Of a stretch of DNA of 7,252 bases, positions 1 through 5,546 are shown piece after piece. How positions within the stretch are numbered: position 1 is the stretch's first letter; the number at the start of each line of letters is the position of its first letter. A program made the position numbers and the translations under genes. Below the pieces are notes generated by a model. That model was not told the DNA's origin, made no database searches, and worked only from the letters and a program-made list of their open reading frames with translations. The stretch comes from Myxococcales bacterium (GTDB lineage Bacteria; Myxococcota_A; Bradymonadia; Bradymonadales; Bradymonadaceae): positions 1 through 7,252 of the forward strand of contig SKNI01000590.1 in assembly GCA_007120615.1 (NCBI GenBank), given 5' to 3'.

Positions 1-957
1 CGCCCAGGGCAGATACATCGCCTGTTGTTCGACCTCGTCTTCGACGCTGAATTGGACGCTGCTCTGGTCGGTCTCGGTTTCGCCTTCGTAGGTATTATAG
101 TGGACCTGCAGAATCACCTTGGAGCCCGGCTCCACGGGGATTCCCGTGCCTTCGGGGAAGTCGATCCCTTGACCACCAGGGGCCCAGGTTCCGAGCCAGC
201 CCACCGCATCTTCGCCAAATCCGATGCTCTCGCCGACCCCAGGCGTTCCGAAACAGGTATAGCCGTGGCCCTCTTCGTCGGCCTCTTTTTGCTCCACCTC
301 TTCGGCGAGTCCTGGACCTGCGTAAAATGCGATCACGTGATGGACGATCTCGGGATTGCCGGGAATCACGTTGAATCCGGTCAAATATTGCGTCTCATCG
401 CCCTCCCAGTCGATGGGGAAGCAGCGATAATCGTCGGGCTTGAGCTGTGGCTCGTAGGCGTCGGGCATTTCCAGCTCCACATCAACCCGCGAGAGTCCGC
501 TAGACGGCATCTCCAGCGGAGCTCCTTCATTGGCCGGGTCTCCTTCGGGCGCGCCCTGATCGAGCCAGCTCAACAAGACTTCCCGCTCATCGGGCTTCAA
601 CTGAAATGAATGCTGATATTCGGTGCAATCATCGCTGGCCAGCCAGGGCGGCATGGTCCGCTCGCGCAGGGTAACTTCGGTCAACAGACGGGCGGCGTAC
701 ACCGATTCATAGGTCGACAGGTCAAAGCCGCCGATGCTGTCTTCTACATGACAACCGGTGCAACGAGCGTCGATCAAGGGCTTTGCGTGCTGGTAATAAT
801 CGTAGCTCGGCTCAACTTCACCGTCGCCGACGTCATCTCCAACTCCCGTATCCGTCTGGTCGTCCACGTCCTGATTATCCGTACCCTCCGGTTCCGCACA
901 GGCCGCCAGAAAAACCACCACCAGAGACAAAACCATCCACCATTGAAATCGGACCAT
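1..957 (-). CDS. Lipoprotein with cytochrome c domain fused to copper type II (PHM/DBH-like) monooxygenase, partial at C-terminus
   Basis: The frame is open from an ATG at 957 to the window edge (319 residues, C-terminal part missing). Residues 1-20 form a lipoprotein signal: a hydrophobic core ending in the lipobox LAAC, with Cys20 as the lipidated residue. An acidic, glycine-rich linker follows (about 21-50). A single c-type heme motif CTGCH lies at 66-70, with a likely distal ligand Met102 in RTMPPW. From about 155 the chain matches the N-terminal domain of peptidylglycine/dopamine-type copper monooxygenases: YRCF (Cys179), HHVIAF (His206, His207), TCFG (Cys235), a W-APGG segment, and LQVHYN with His286. 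By family knowledge His206, His207 and His286 would bind the CuH copper, and Cys179-Cys235 could form a disulfide. The CuM domain would lie beyond the window. The start is supported by AAGG about 10 nt upstream, inside the 3' end of the nucleotidyltransferase gene. Location is inferred to be the periplasmic or outer-membrane face. The substrate is unknown. Confidence 0.88.
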   Translation of the reverse strand, partial: MVRFQWWMVLSLVVVFLAACAEPEGTDNQDVDDQTDTGVGDDVGDGEVEPSYDYYQHAKPLIDARCTGCHVEDSIGGFDLSTYESVYAARLLTEVTLRERTMPPWLASDDCTEYQHSFQLKPDEREVLLSWLDQGAPEGDPANEGAPLEMPSSGLSRVDVELEMPDAYEPQLKPDDYRCFPIDWEGDETQYLTGFNVIPGNPEIVHHVIAFYAGPGLAEEVEQKEADEEGHGYTCFGTPGVGESIGFGEDAVGWLGTWAPGGQGIDFPEGTGIPVEPGSKVILQVHYNTYEGETETDQSSVQFSVEDEVEQQAMYLPWA

Positions 958-962
958 TTTTA

Positions 963-1727
963 TTATCCTTGTTCAGAATATTCCAATCGCAGACGTATCA
1001 ATAAATCATGGAGTTCCGGCTTACCTCGAGGCTCCTCGGGCAAATAGCTCGCCATCCGCGCGTCGCTTAATTTTCTCATCAACCGTCGGTATTCGCGTCC
1101 GTAAAATTCTAGGTCTAAGTCTTCCAGGAGGGTATCCTCCGACCCGTGGAGCTTCAGGGCGATCAGATCCCCGAGATAGGGCAACCGATAGCGGTGATTG
1201 AGGCGCATAATATTGGCCTCCACCTCTCCGGTCTCCATCAAATGCAGCCCCGAGAGGATGACCCGAAAGACGTAGAGCAGGGGCTTTAACCGGCGCTGTT
1301 TCTCAAAGGACTTCCAGATCTTCTGGGCATATCCCCGGTAGGTATAAGCGTGGTTTTTGGTGATGCACCCCGCCGCGATCTCCCGAAGCTCCTCAAAATA
1401 AGCCGTCTGGTGATGGATCAGTGGGGAGTAGATCTGCTCTAAGACGTTGGCATCGCGCTTGAGCAGAAGAGTGAAATACTTTTTGATATCATGAGTTACC
1501 AGATCGATGGCCGTGCCCTCGACGGTATCGAGCAACTCCACCGTTTCTCGCTCCGCGAATAAGCCGACCACTTTCTCCAGCGGCAGAATATGAGCGCCTC
1601 GAATATCGTAATCGGAGTCATAGGACGGAAAGCCGTAGAGGTGACTTCCGGCGAGGCTCCCGAAGAGGAGTGGGAAGGGCTGGCGATTAAGCACCGTCTT
1701 GATGACCTGTTCTTCCTTTGCTTGCAT
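963..1727 (-). CDS. RlaP/YcgL-type nucleotidyltransferase (COG3541, DNA polymerase beta superfamily)
   Basis: A 254-residue protein. The N-terminus carries the polymerase-beta nucleotidyltransferase signature: a GSLAGSHLYG loop (residues 23-32), then SDYDIRG with Asp39 and Asp41, and a likely third metal carboxylate Asp75 in AIDLVTHD. The helical C-terminal half (YRGYAQKIW, then KPLLYVFRVILSG) looks like the COG3541/PF10127 family, whose members transfer nucleotides to unknown targets and in some genomes sit beside RNA ligases. The longer frame up to 1880 is rejected: an AAGGAG at 1736-1741, 8 nt before the ATG at 1727, fixes the start, and the upstream extension has no family features. It ends 5 nt before the copper/heme lipoprotein, so the two are probably co-transcribed, although no functional link is obvious. 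No RNA ligase is seen nearby. The protein is cytoplasmic, and its catalytic residues appear intact. Confidence 0.85.
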   Translation of the reverse strand: MQAKEEQVIKTVLNRQPFPLLFGSLAGSHLYGFPSYDSDYDIRGAHILPLEKVVGLFAERETVELLDTVEGTAIDLVTHDIKKYFTLLLKRDANVLEQIYSPLIHHQTAYFEELREIAAGCITKNHAYTYRGYAQKIWKSFEKQRRLKPLLYVFRVILSGLHLMETGEVEANIMRLNHRYRLPYLGDLIALKLHGSEDTLLEDLDLEFYGREYRRLMRKLSDARMASYLPEEPRGKPELHDLLIRLRLEYSEQG

Positions 1728-1735
1728 CGATCGTT

Positions 1736-1741
1736 CTCCTT
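1736..1741 (-). promoter_or_regulatory. Ribosome binding site AAGGAG deciding the nucleotidyltransferase start
   Basis: On the minus strand AAGGAG is followed by 8 nt and then ATG at 1727. This strong, well-spaced site supports the short 254-residue protein over the 305-residue open frame. Confidence 0.75.
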
Positions 1742-1899
1742 CAGGCCAAGTCGCGGCTGGGCTGGCATTTTCTGTGCCCATATGGTCGCATATTTGGGGG
1801 GCAACAAACAATTGCCAATCGCCGTCGTGGCCAATCTTTGATCGGCGTTTAGCTTCCCGGCCAACGAGCAGTCCTTCCATCCCCTCGCAGTATCAGGGA

Positions 1900-3066
1900 A
1901 TGATGAATCCTCTGGAAATCAAAATAATCGACGCCGTCTCCTCTCTGAGCACCGACGACTGGGATCGCCTCGTCCCGGAGTCCTGCCCATTTTTGGAGTA
2001 TGGATTCTTAACCAGCCTGGAAAAGAGCGGCTGTCTCGACCCCTCATCGGGCTGGGTTCCTCAGATTATCTGCGCCTACGACGGCGAAGATCTCGTCGGC
2101 GCGATCCCCTTTTATCTAAAGGCCCACTCTGCCGGCGAATTCGTCTTCGACTGGAGCTGGGCCGACGCCGCGCACCGGGCCGGGATCTCTTACTACCCAA
2201 AGGGTGTGGCCGCCGTCCCCTTTACCCCGGTCACAGGCGCACGAATTCTCACTGACCCCGCTCACGAGCACAGTGAAGATATCGCCAGATCGCTCATCGA
2301 ATCCGCCCTGCGCATTGCCGACGACAACGAACTCTCCTCGGTGCATTTTAACTTCATCCCCGGCTCCACTCGCCATCTTTTTGAGGAGATCGGCCTCCCC
2401 ATTCGACTGGGGATCCAATACCACTGGCAGAATCACGACGGCACCGAAGAGGGCCAGCCCTACAAGGATTTCGACCAATTCTTGAGCCGCTTTCGCTCCA
2501 AGAAACGAGCCAATATCCGCCGGGAGCGCCGAAAGCTGACCGAGGCCGGCGCCACCACCGTTATCCGCCAGGCTGAGGAGCTAACCGAAGACGATATGCG
2601 CCGCGTATTTCACTATTATCAGGACACGGTCAATAAATATTATTATGGCCAGCTATACTTAAACGAGGAGTTCTTCCTTCGTATCCTCACCGAGCTTCCC
2701 CACCGACTCCATGTGGTCTTTGCTCAGCAGGCCGGCAAAGACTTTGGGGCAGCCTTCAATCTGGTCTCCGAGAACCGCCTCTACGGGCGCTACTGGGGCT
2801 GCGAAGAAGACGTGCGCTACGCCCACTTCGAGACCTGCATCTACCGCCCGGTGGAGTGGTGTATTGAAAACGATATTCGCGCGTTTGAACCCGGCGCCGG
2901 TGGGGATCACAAATACGAACGAGGCTTTGAGCCGACGCTGACGTATAGCGCCCATTACCTGCGACACCCGGCGCTTCGGCGGGGGATCACCGATTTTATT
3001 GAGCGAGAGCGTAATGGGATCACTGAGAAGTTGGCACAGATGAGGGAGGAGTCGCCGATCGGGTGA
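1900..3066 (+). CDS. DUF482 / FemAB-like GNAT-fold N-acyltransferase (COG3146)
   Basis: A protein of about 388 residues, the usual length for this family. Recognisable blocks run in family order: CPFLEYGFLTSLEKSG near residue 30; GAIPFYLKAHSAGEFVFDW near 67-85; SYYPKGVAAVPFTPVTGAR near 95; RSKKRANIRRERR near 200; and the C-terminal hallmark FEPGAGGDHKYERGFEP at 329-345. The family (PF04339) is predicted to transfer acyl or aminoacyl groups with a double GNAT fold, like FemAB peptidoglycan enzymes. The real substrate is not established. No signal peptide or membrane segment is seen, so it is cytoplasmic. The start is ATG at 1900 or, slightly better spaced from AGGGA, ATG at 1903. The open frame continues up to 1699, but that part overlaps the divergent nucleotidyltransferase gene and shows no family match. 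It stands alone, diverging from the nucleotidyltransferase and converging on barrel B. No convincing promoter was found upstream. Confidence 0.87.
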   Translation: MMNPLEIKIIDAVSSLSTDDWDRLVPESCPFLEYGFLTSLEKSGCLDPSSGWVPQIICAYDGEDLVGAIPFYLKAHSAGEFVFDWSWADAAHRAGISYYPKGVAAVPFTPVTGARILTDPAHEHSEDIARSLIESALRIADDNELSSVHFNFIPGSTRHLFEEIGLPIRLGIQYHWQNHDGTEEGQPYKDFDQFLSRFRSKKRANIRRERRKLTEAGATTVIRQAEELTEDDMRRVFHYYQDTVNKYYYGQLYLNEEFFLRILTELPHRLHVVFAQQAGKDFGAAFNLVSENRLYGRYWGCEEDVRYAHFETCIYRPVEWCIENDIRAFEPGAGGDHKYERGFEPTLTYSAHYLRHPALRRGITDFIERERNGITEKLAQMREESPIG

Positions 3067-3140
3067 GGAGGGTTGGGTTGGACTTCGGAATTGGATACGA
3101 AATGATCCAGGTCTCGAAACAACTGAATCGTACGTGGGAG

Positions 3141-3209
3141 TTAATTCCACCCTCTCTGCGGTTGATGGCACGTAGTTCAGTGCCGAGGCCGCAGAGAGGG
3201 TGGAGTCAA
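3141..3209. terminator. Long nested stem-loop between convergent genes, possible bidirectional terminator
   Basis: A perfect 15-bp inverted repeat pairs CCACCCTCTCTGCGG (3147-3161) with CCGCAGAGAGGGTGG (3189-3203). Outside it, 3141-3146 and 3204-3209 extend the stem with one mismatch and one wobble. Inside the 27-nt loop a second stem, GGCAC (3167-3171) with GTGCC (3180-3184), closes an 8-nt loop. It lies 80 nt after the acyltransferase stop and about 60 nt after the barrel B stop, which suits a terminator working on both strands. Neither side has a good U-tract, so it could instead be a mobile palindromic repeat or an mRNA-stabilising 3' structure. Confidence 0.5.
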
Positions 3210-3239
3210 CAAAAGACACCAAACTACCTGTTCCGAGGC

Positions 3240-3290
3240 TCGAAGCTCCCAGCGAATCCCCAAGAAAAATCAAAGCCCCCAACGAATCCC
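3240..3290 (-). repeat. Degenerate 21-bp direct repeat, 30-bp period, spanning the barrel B stop codon
   Basis: Copy 1 (3270-3290) is the last six codons plus stop of barrel B (GIRWGL, TGA). Copy 2 (3240-3260) lies just after the stop. It matches at 18 of 21 bases and sits exactly 30 bp (10 codons) away, so it stays in the same frame and would encode GIRWELR, with CGA where copy 1 has TGA. The 9 bases between the copies are not repeated. Confidence 0.7.
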
Positions 3291-4001
3291 AGCCGTAGCC
3301 ATGAATTGCCAGTTAAACGCCACCCGATAGGCTCCCGGATTTTGACGATCTTCATACCCGTCGAAGCGATCCACCGTCGAGGTTCCCACGAAGGGATTCC
3401 AGGCCAGGCGAAGGTCGACGGGCACGACGAAATCACCCTGATTCCAATCCAGTCCGAACGCCACCAGCCCGGCCACCGAAGTAGTGGGGGTGGTCTCGAG
3501 AGCCTGCACGGGCTGATTGATCCCGGTTTGCTCCACGGTGGCGCCGCTCATGATCCCGAAGATCGGCTCAATGCCGAGTCCCAGCGTGGGACTGACGGTG
3601 TCATCAGAGCTGGCGACCTGAACCATCAACGGAAGTCGCAGAACGTGAGTCGAGAGATAGACATCGATGCGGGCGACCTCAGTGTCGCCCTGCATATGCC
3701 GCTCCCAGCCCGAGGCCCGATGAAACCCGTAGAGTAAATCAGCGGTCAGGTTAAGTTTAGCCCCTTCGAACTCCGTAAGGTTCATCGTGGCGGTGGGACC
3801 GATGAGAAATGCCATCCCTCCGAAGCTCGATCCCTGCAAGAGAGTATCGGTGCCCGCCGGGTCGGTGGGTGAAACAAGCGAGTTCCACCCGCCTCCCAGA
3901 CGCGCTCCCGCTTCCAGATCCATCGCCTCTGCCGACGACGGCGCAAGAGCCGTCGTCAGCATCGCCAATGCTACGGTCGTTACTACTGCTGCTCGGCTCA
4001 T
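3270..4001 (-). CDS. Outer-membrane beta-barrel protein B (hypothetical)
   Basis: A 243-residue protein with a clear Sec signal peptide: positive start, a hydrophobic core over about residues 5-20, and likely cleavage after the AEA at about 24-26. The mature chain is made of short alternating polar/hydrophobic strands rich in Gly and aromatic residues (GARLGGGWNS, LNLTADLLYGFHR, LVAFGLDW, VPVDLRLAWNPF, VAFNWQFMATAGIRWGL), typical of a small outer-membrane barrel of about 8-10 strands. The last residues, WGL, resemble a barrel-terminal strand. The ATG at 4001 overlaps the cyclophilin stop by four bases (ATGA), and a GAGGT 9 nt upstream serves as ribosome site, so translation is probably coupled. 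I cannot assign a named family or ligand. The gene is followed by a degenerate copy of its own 3' end. Confidence 0.82.
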   Translation of the reverse strand: MSRAAVVTTVALAMLTTALAPSSAEAMDLEAGARLGGGWNSLVSPTDPAGTDTLLQGSSFGGMAFLIGPTATMNLTEFEGAKLNLTADLLYGFHRASGWERHMQGDTEVARIDVYLSTHVLRLPLMVQVASSDDTVSPTLGLGIEPIFGIMSGATVEQTGINQPVQALETTPTTSVAGLVAFGLDWNQGDFVVPVDLRLAWNPFVGTSTVDRFDGYEDRQNPGAYRVAFNWQFMATAGIRWGL

Positions 4002-4570
4002 ACCCTTTTGACCTCAACGCTCTCGATGACCACGTCCTCACGGGGTCGATCGCTTCCGTCTTTAGCCACCGCCGCGATCGCCTGGGCGACGTCCATGCCC
4101 GAGATCACCTCGCCGAAGATGGCGTGCCTGTTGTCGAGGTGCGGTGTGGGGCCGAGGGTTATGAAGAACTGGCTCCCGTTGGTCTGGGGGCCGGCGTTGG
4201 CCATCGATAATTTGCCCGCCGCGTCGTGGCGAAGCTCGGGGTGAAATTCATCGGCGAATTTATAGCCCGGGCCGCCGCGACCGGTACCCGTGGGGTCTCC
4301 GCCCTGGATCATGAATCCCGGAATCACCCGGTGAAAGAGCACGCCGTCGTAAAAGGGTCCGGTGGTCTCTTCGAAACTATCCAGATCGGTGTACGCTCGC
4401 TGTCCCGTGGCGAGTCCCACGAAGTTGGCGACCGTCTTCGGCGCTCGATGCTCGAAGAATCGAACCTCGATATCACCGTGGTTGGTGTGCAAAATTCCTC
4501 GCAACTCGCCGTCGCCCGGCACATAATCGGAGGGTTTCTCGGAGAATTCTTTAACCTGTTTAAAGCTCAT
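3998..4570 (-). CDS. Cyclophilin-type peptidyl-prolyl cis-trans isomerase (cytoplasmic)
   Basis: A 190-residue protein with the complete cyclophilin core. FHRVIPGFMIQGGDP carries the catalytic Arg81 plus Phe86 and Gln89. MANAGPQTNGSQFFI (123-137) includes Phe136. HLDNRHAIFGEV includes Leu145 and His149. Residue 144 is His where human CypA has the cyclosporin-contacting Trp, which is common in bacterial cyclophilins and predicts weak cyclosporin binding. A loop at about 55-75 (ATGQRAYTDLDSFEETTG) is longer than in human CypA, as in many bacterial relatives. There is no signal peptide, so it should act in the cytoplasm on proline bonds of folding proteins. The start is supported by GAGGA at 4575-4579. 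It lies between two barrel genes: 45 nt after barrel A, and overlapping barrel B by ATGA. Confidence 0.95.
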   Translation of the reverse strand: MSFKQVKEFSEKPSDYVPGDGELRGILHTNHGDIEVRFFEHRAPKTVANFVGLATGQRAYTDLDSFEETTGPFYDGVLFHRVIPGFMIQGGDPTGTGRGGPGYKFADEFHPELRHDAAGKLSMANAGPQTNGSQFFITLGPTPHLDNRHAIFGEVISGMDVAQAIAAVAKDGSDRPREDVVIESVEVKRV

Positions 4571-4592
4571 ATCTTCCTCGTTTTTTCGTTAA

Positions 4593-4610
4593 AGTGAAAC
4601 CGGTTTCTCT
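4593..4610. promoter_or_regulatory. 18-bp near-palindrome resembling a LacI-family operator
   Basis: GAAACCGGTTTC (4596-4607) is a perfect 12-bp palindrome. With flanking AGt and tCT it becomes an 18-bp inverted repeat with 8 of 9 pairs matched. Size, CCGG centre and A-rich/T-rich arms resemble operators of LacI/GalR-family sugar regulators. It lies in the 45-nt gap between barrel A and cyclophilin. No regulator gene is in the window, so function is inferred only. Confidence 0.35.
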
Positions 4611-4615
4611 CCTGA

Positions 4616-5425
4616 TTACAGCAGGAGATCAAACTCGTAAAGTACTCCTGTAAAGATACCGAAGTGGCCCATATATACGCCGTCATAGATGATCTGATTT
4701 GTGTCCGTATCATAGCGAGCTCGGCTGTCGGCATCACGGTCAAATCCCAGCGTATAACCGCCGCGAACTTCAAAGGGGATCTTCACCGGTCCGGCGGCGA
4801 TTTCGATGCCGGCGGTGAACGCAAAGAGCGTATAATTGGTCGCTTCGATCTGATTTCGGTTGCGGAGAGCGTTCATCTCCCCATCCGTTGCCCGGCCCAA
4901 TCCCGGCTCCTGGTCATATTCCAGGGAGCTGTCAATCTGGCGAACGAATTCAAATCCTACGCCCAGAAAGGGCCGAATCACGTCGGCGGGCACATTTAGC
5001 TTCAATAGAATCGGAATATGATAGGCCGTGGTGCGCTGCTCGCTAGTGATTCGGGTCAAGGTCTGGCCGGTTCTGGCGTCGTTTTTATCGACGTAGCCAT
5101 CGGCATTATCCTGAGAGTAAAAGAAGCCAAATTCCAGGCCCACAAAACCGAGCGCCCGGGCCTCCAGCGAGAGTCCACCCGTTCCACCGACACCGAAATG
5201 CCCGTAATATTCGGGGCGAGAGAATTCATAGACATTCCCATCGGTTCCGGTGATCCGAGAATTATTGTCGAATCCATGTCCTGCGACCCCATTGACCCCG
5301 CCTTTGAAGCCGGCGGCAAATTGGAGTTCAAAGGGCTCCGATGCAGCTTCTTGCGCCGCAGCGACAGACACGCCACCCAGCCCGACGGCCAGCAAAGTTA
5401 TGATTCCAATCCAGGCTTTTTTCAT
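4616..5425 (-). CDS. Outer-membrane beta-barrel protein A (hypothetical)
   Basis: A 269-residue protein from the ATG at 5425, chosen because GGAG (5431-5434) lies 5 nt upstream and because it begins with a typical Sec signal peptide (MKKAW, hydrophobic to about 21, cleavage likely after AAA at 22-24, before QEA). The frame stays open up to 5548, but that extension covers the divergent promoter region and would bury the signal peptide. The mature part shows barrel strands: FELQFAAGFKGGV, GLSLEARALGFVGLEFGFFYS, TTAYHIPILLKLNVP, RPFLGVGFEFVRQ, TLFAFTAGIEIAAGPVKIPFEVRGGYTLGF and the terminal FGIFTGVLYEFDLLL. The IPILLKLN and PFLGVG blocks recall the broad 'outer membrane beta-barrel / PorT-like' group. 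Ligand and function are unknown. It is the first gene of the barrel A - cyclophilin - barrel B unit and diverges from the ROK kinase. Confidence 0.83.
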   Translation of the reverse strand: MKKAWIGIITLLAVGLGGVSVAAAQEAASEPFELQFAAGFKGGVNGVAGHGFDNNSRITGTDGNVYEFSRPEYYGHFGVGGTGGLSLEARALGFVGLEFGFFYSQDNADGYVDKNDARTGQTLTRITSEQRTTAYHIPILLKLNVPADVIRPFLGVGFEFVRQIDSSLEYDQEPGLGRATDGEMNALRNRNQIEATNYTLFAFTAGIEIAAGPVKIPFEVRGGYTLGFDRDADSRARYDTDTNQIIYDGVYMGHFGIFTGVLYEFDLLL

Positions 5426-5457
5426 CTCATCTCCATCAGGCTCTCGGGCACATCGCC

Positions 5458-5463
5458 ATATTA
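5458..5463 (-). promoter_or_regulatory. Candidate extended -10 promoter element for the barrel A operon
   Basis: On the minus strand TGG-TAATAT forms an extended -10 (TGn plus a 4/6 match to TATAAT). It lies about 33 nt before the barrel A ATG, leaving a short leader. I see no good -35, which extended -10 promoters can do without. Confidence 0.35.
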
Positions 5464-5468
5464 CCAAT

Positions 5469-5496
5469 TTGACAACTCGTCGACCGACCATACATC
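5469..5496 (+). promoter_or_regulatory. Candidate sigma-70 promoter for the ROK / Nudix-MBL operon
   Basis: A perfect -35 TTGACA (5469-5474) is followed by a 16-bp spacer and a weak -10 TACATC (5491-5496). Transcription would start near 5503, giving a leader of about 45 nt. The -35 box is only 5 bp from the -10 of the opposite promoter, so the two could compete for polymerase. Confidence 0.4.
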
Positions 5497-5517
5497 TTTG
5501 GAGGTTCCTGGCCAATA

Positions 5518-5538
5518 CCTGACCTGAGACCTGAGAGG
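5518..5538 (+). repeat. Short CCTGAGA tandem repeat running into the ROK ribosome binding site
   Basis: CCTGA (5518-5522) is followed by two perfect copies of CCTGAGA (5523-5536). The end of the second copy plus GG forms the GAGAGG Shine-Dalgarno (5533-5538), 8 nt before the ATG. Confidence 0.6.
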
Positions 5539-5546
5539 CTGGCATC

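Noticed and set aside
25..1047. Two long plus-strand open frames (25-609 and 610-1047)
   Set aside because: They lie antisense to the copper/heme lipoprotein, whose minus-strand frame has a lipobox, heme motif and copper histidines. The plus-strand translations match no family and lack supported starts.
1728..1880. N-terminal extension of the nucleotidyltransferase to an ATG at 1880
   Set aside because: The strong AAGGAG before the ATG at 1727 and the lack of family features upstream favour the shorter protein.
1699..1899. N-terminal extension of the acyltransferase to 1699
   Set aside because: It would overlap the divergent nucleotidyltransferase start, and its residues show no DUF482 similarity. 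The family match begins just after 1900.
2659..3282. Minus-strand open frame of 207 codons
   Set aside because: It is antisense to the conserved C-terminal signature of the acyltransferase and crosses the hairpin. No recognisable domain.
3063..3737. Plus-strand open frame of 224 codons
   Set aside because: It runs through the intergenic hairpin and antisense to barrel B. The composition is that of a shadow frame, and barrel B has a signal peptide and coupled start.
4576..4590. T-run near 4581-4586 as a plus-strand terminator
   Set aside because: No plus-strand gene ends before it and no GC-rich hairpin precedes it.
4226..4597. Plus-strand open frame antisense to cyclophilin
   Set aside because: The minus strand encodes an unambiguous cyclophilin, and the antisense frame has no family features.
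4664..5527. Plus-strand open frames (4664-4999, 5018-5527) antisense to barrel A
   Set aside because: Barrel A has a signal peptide, ribosome site and barrel strands. The antisense frames are shadows.
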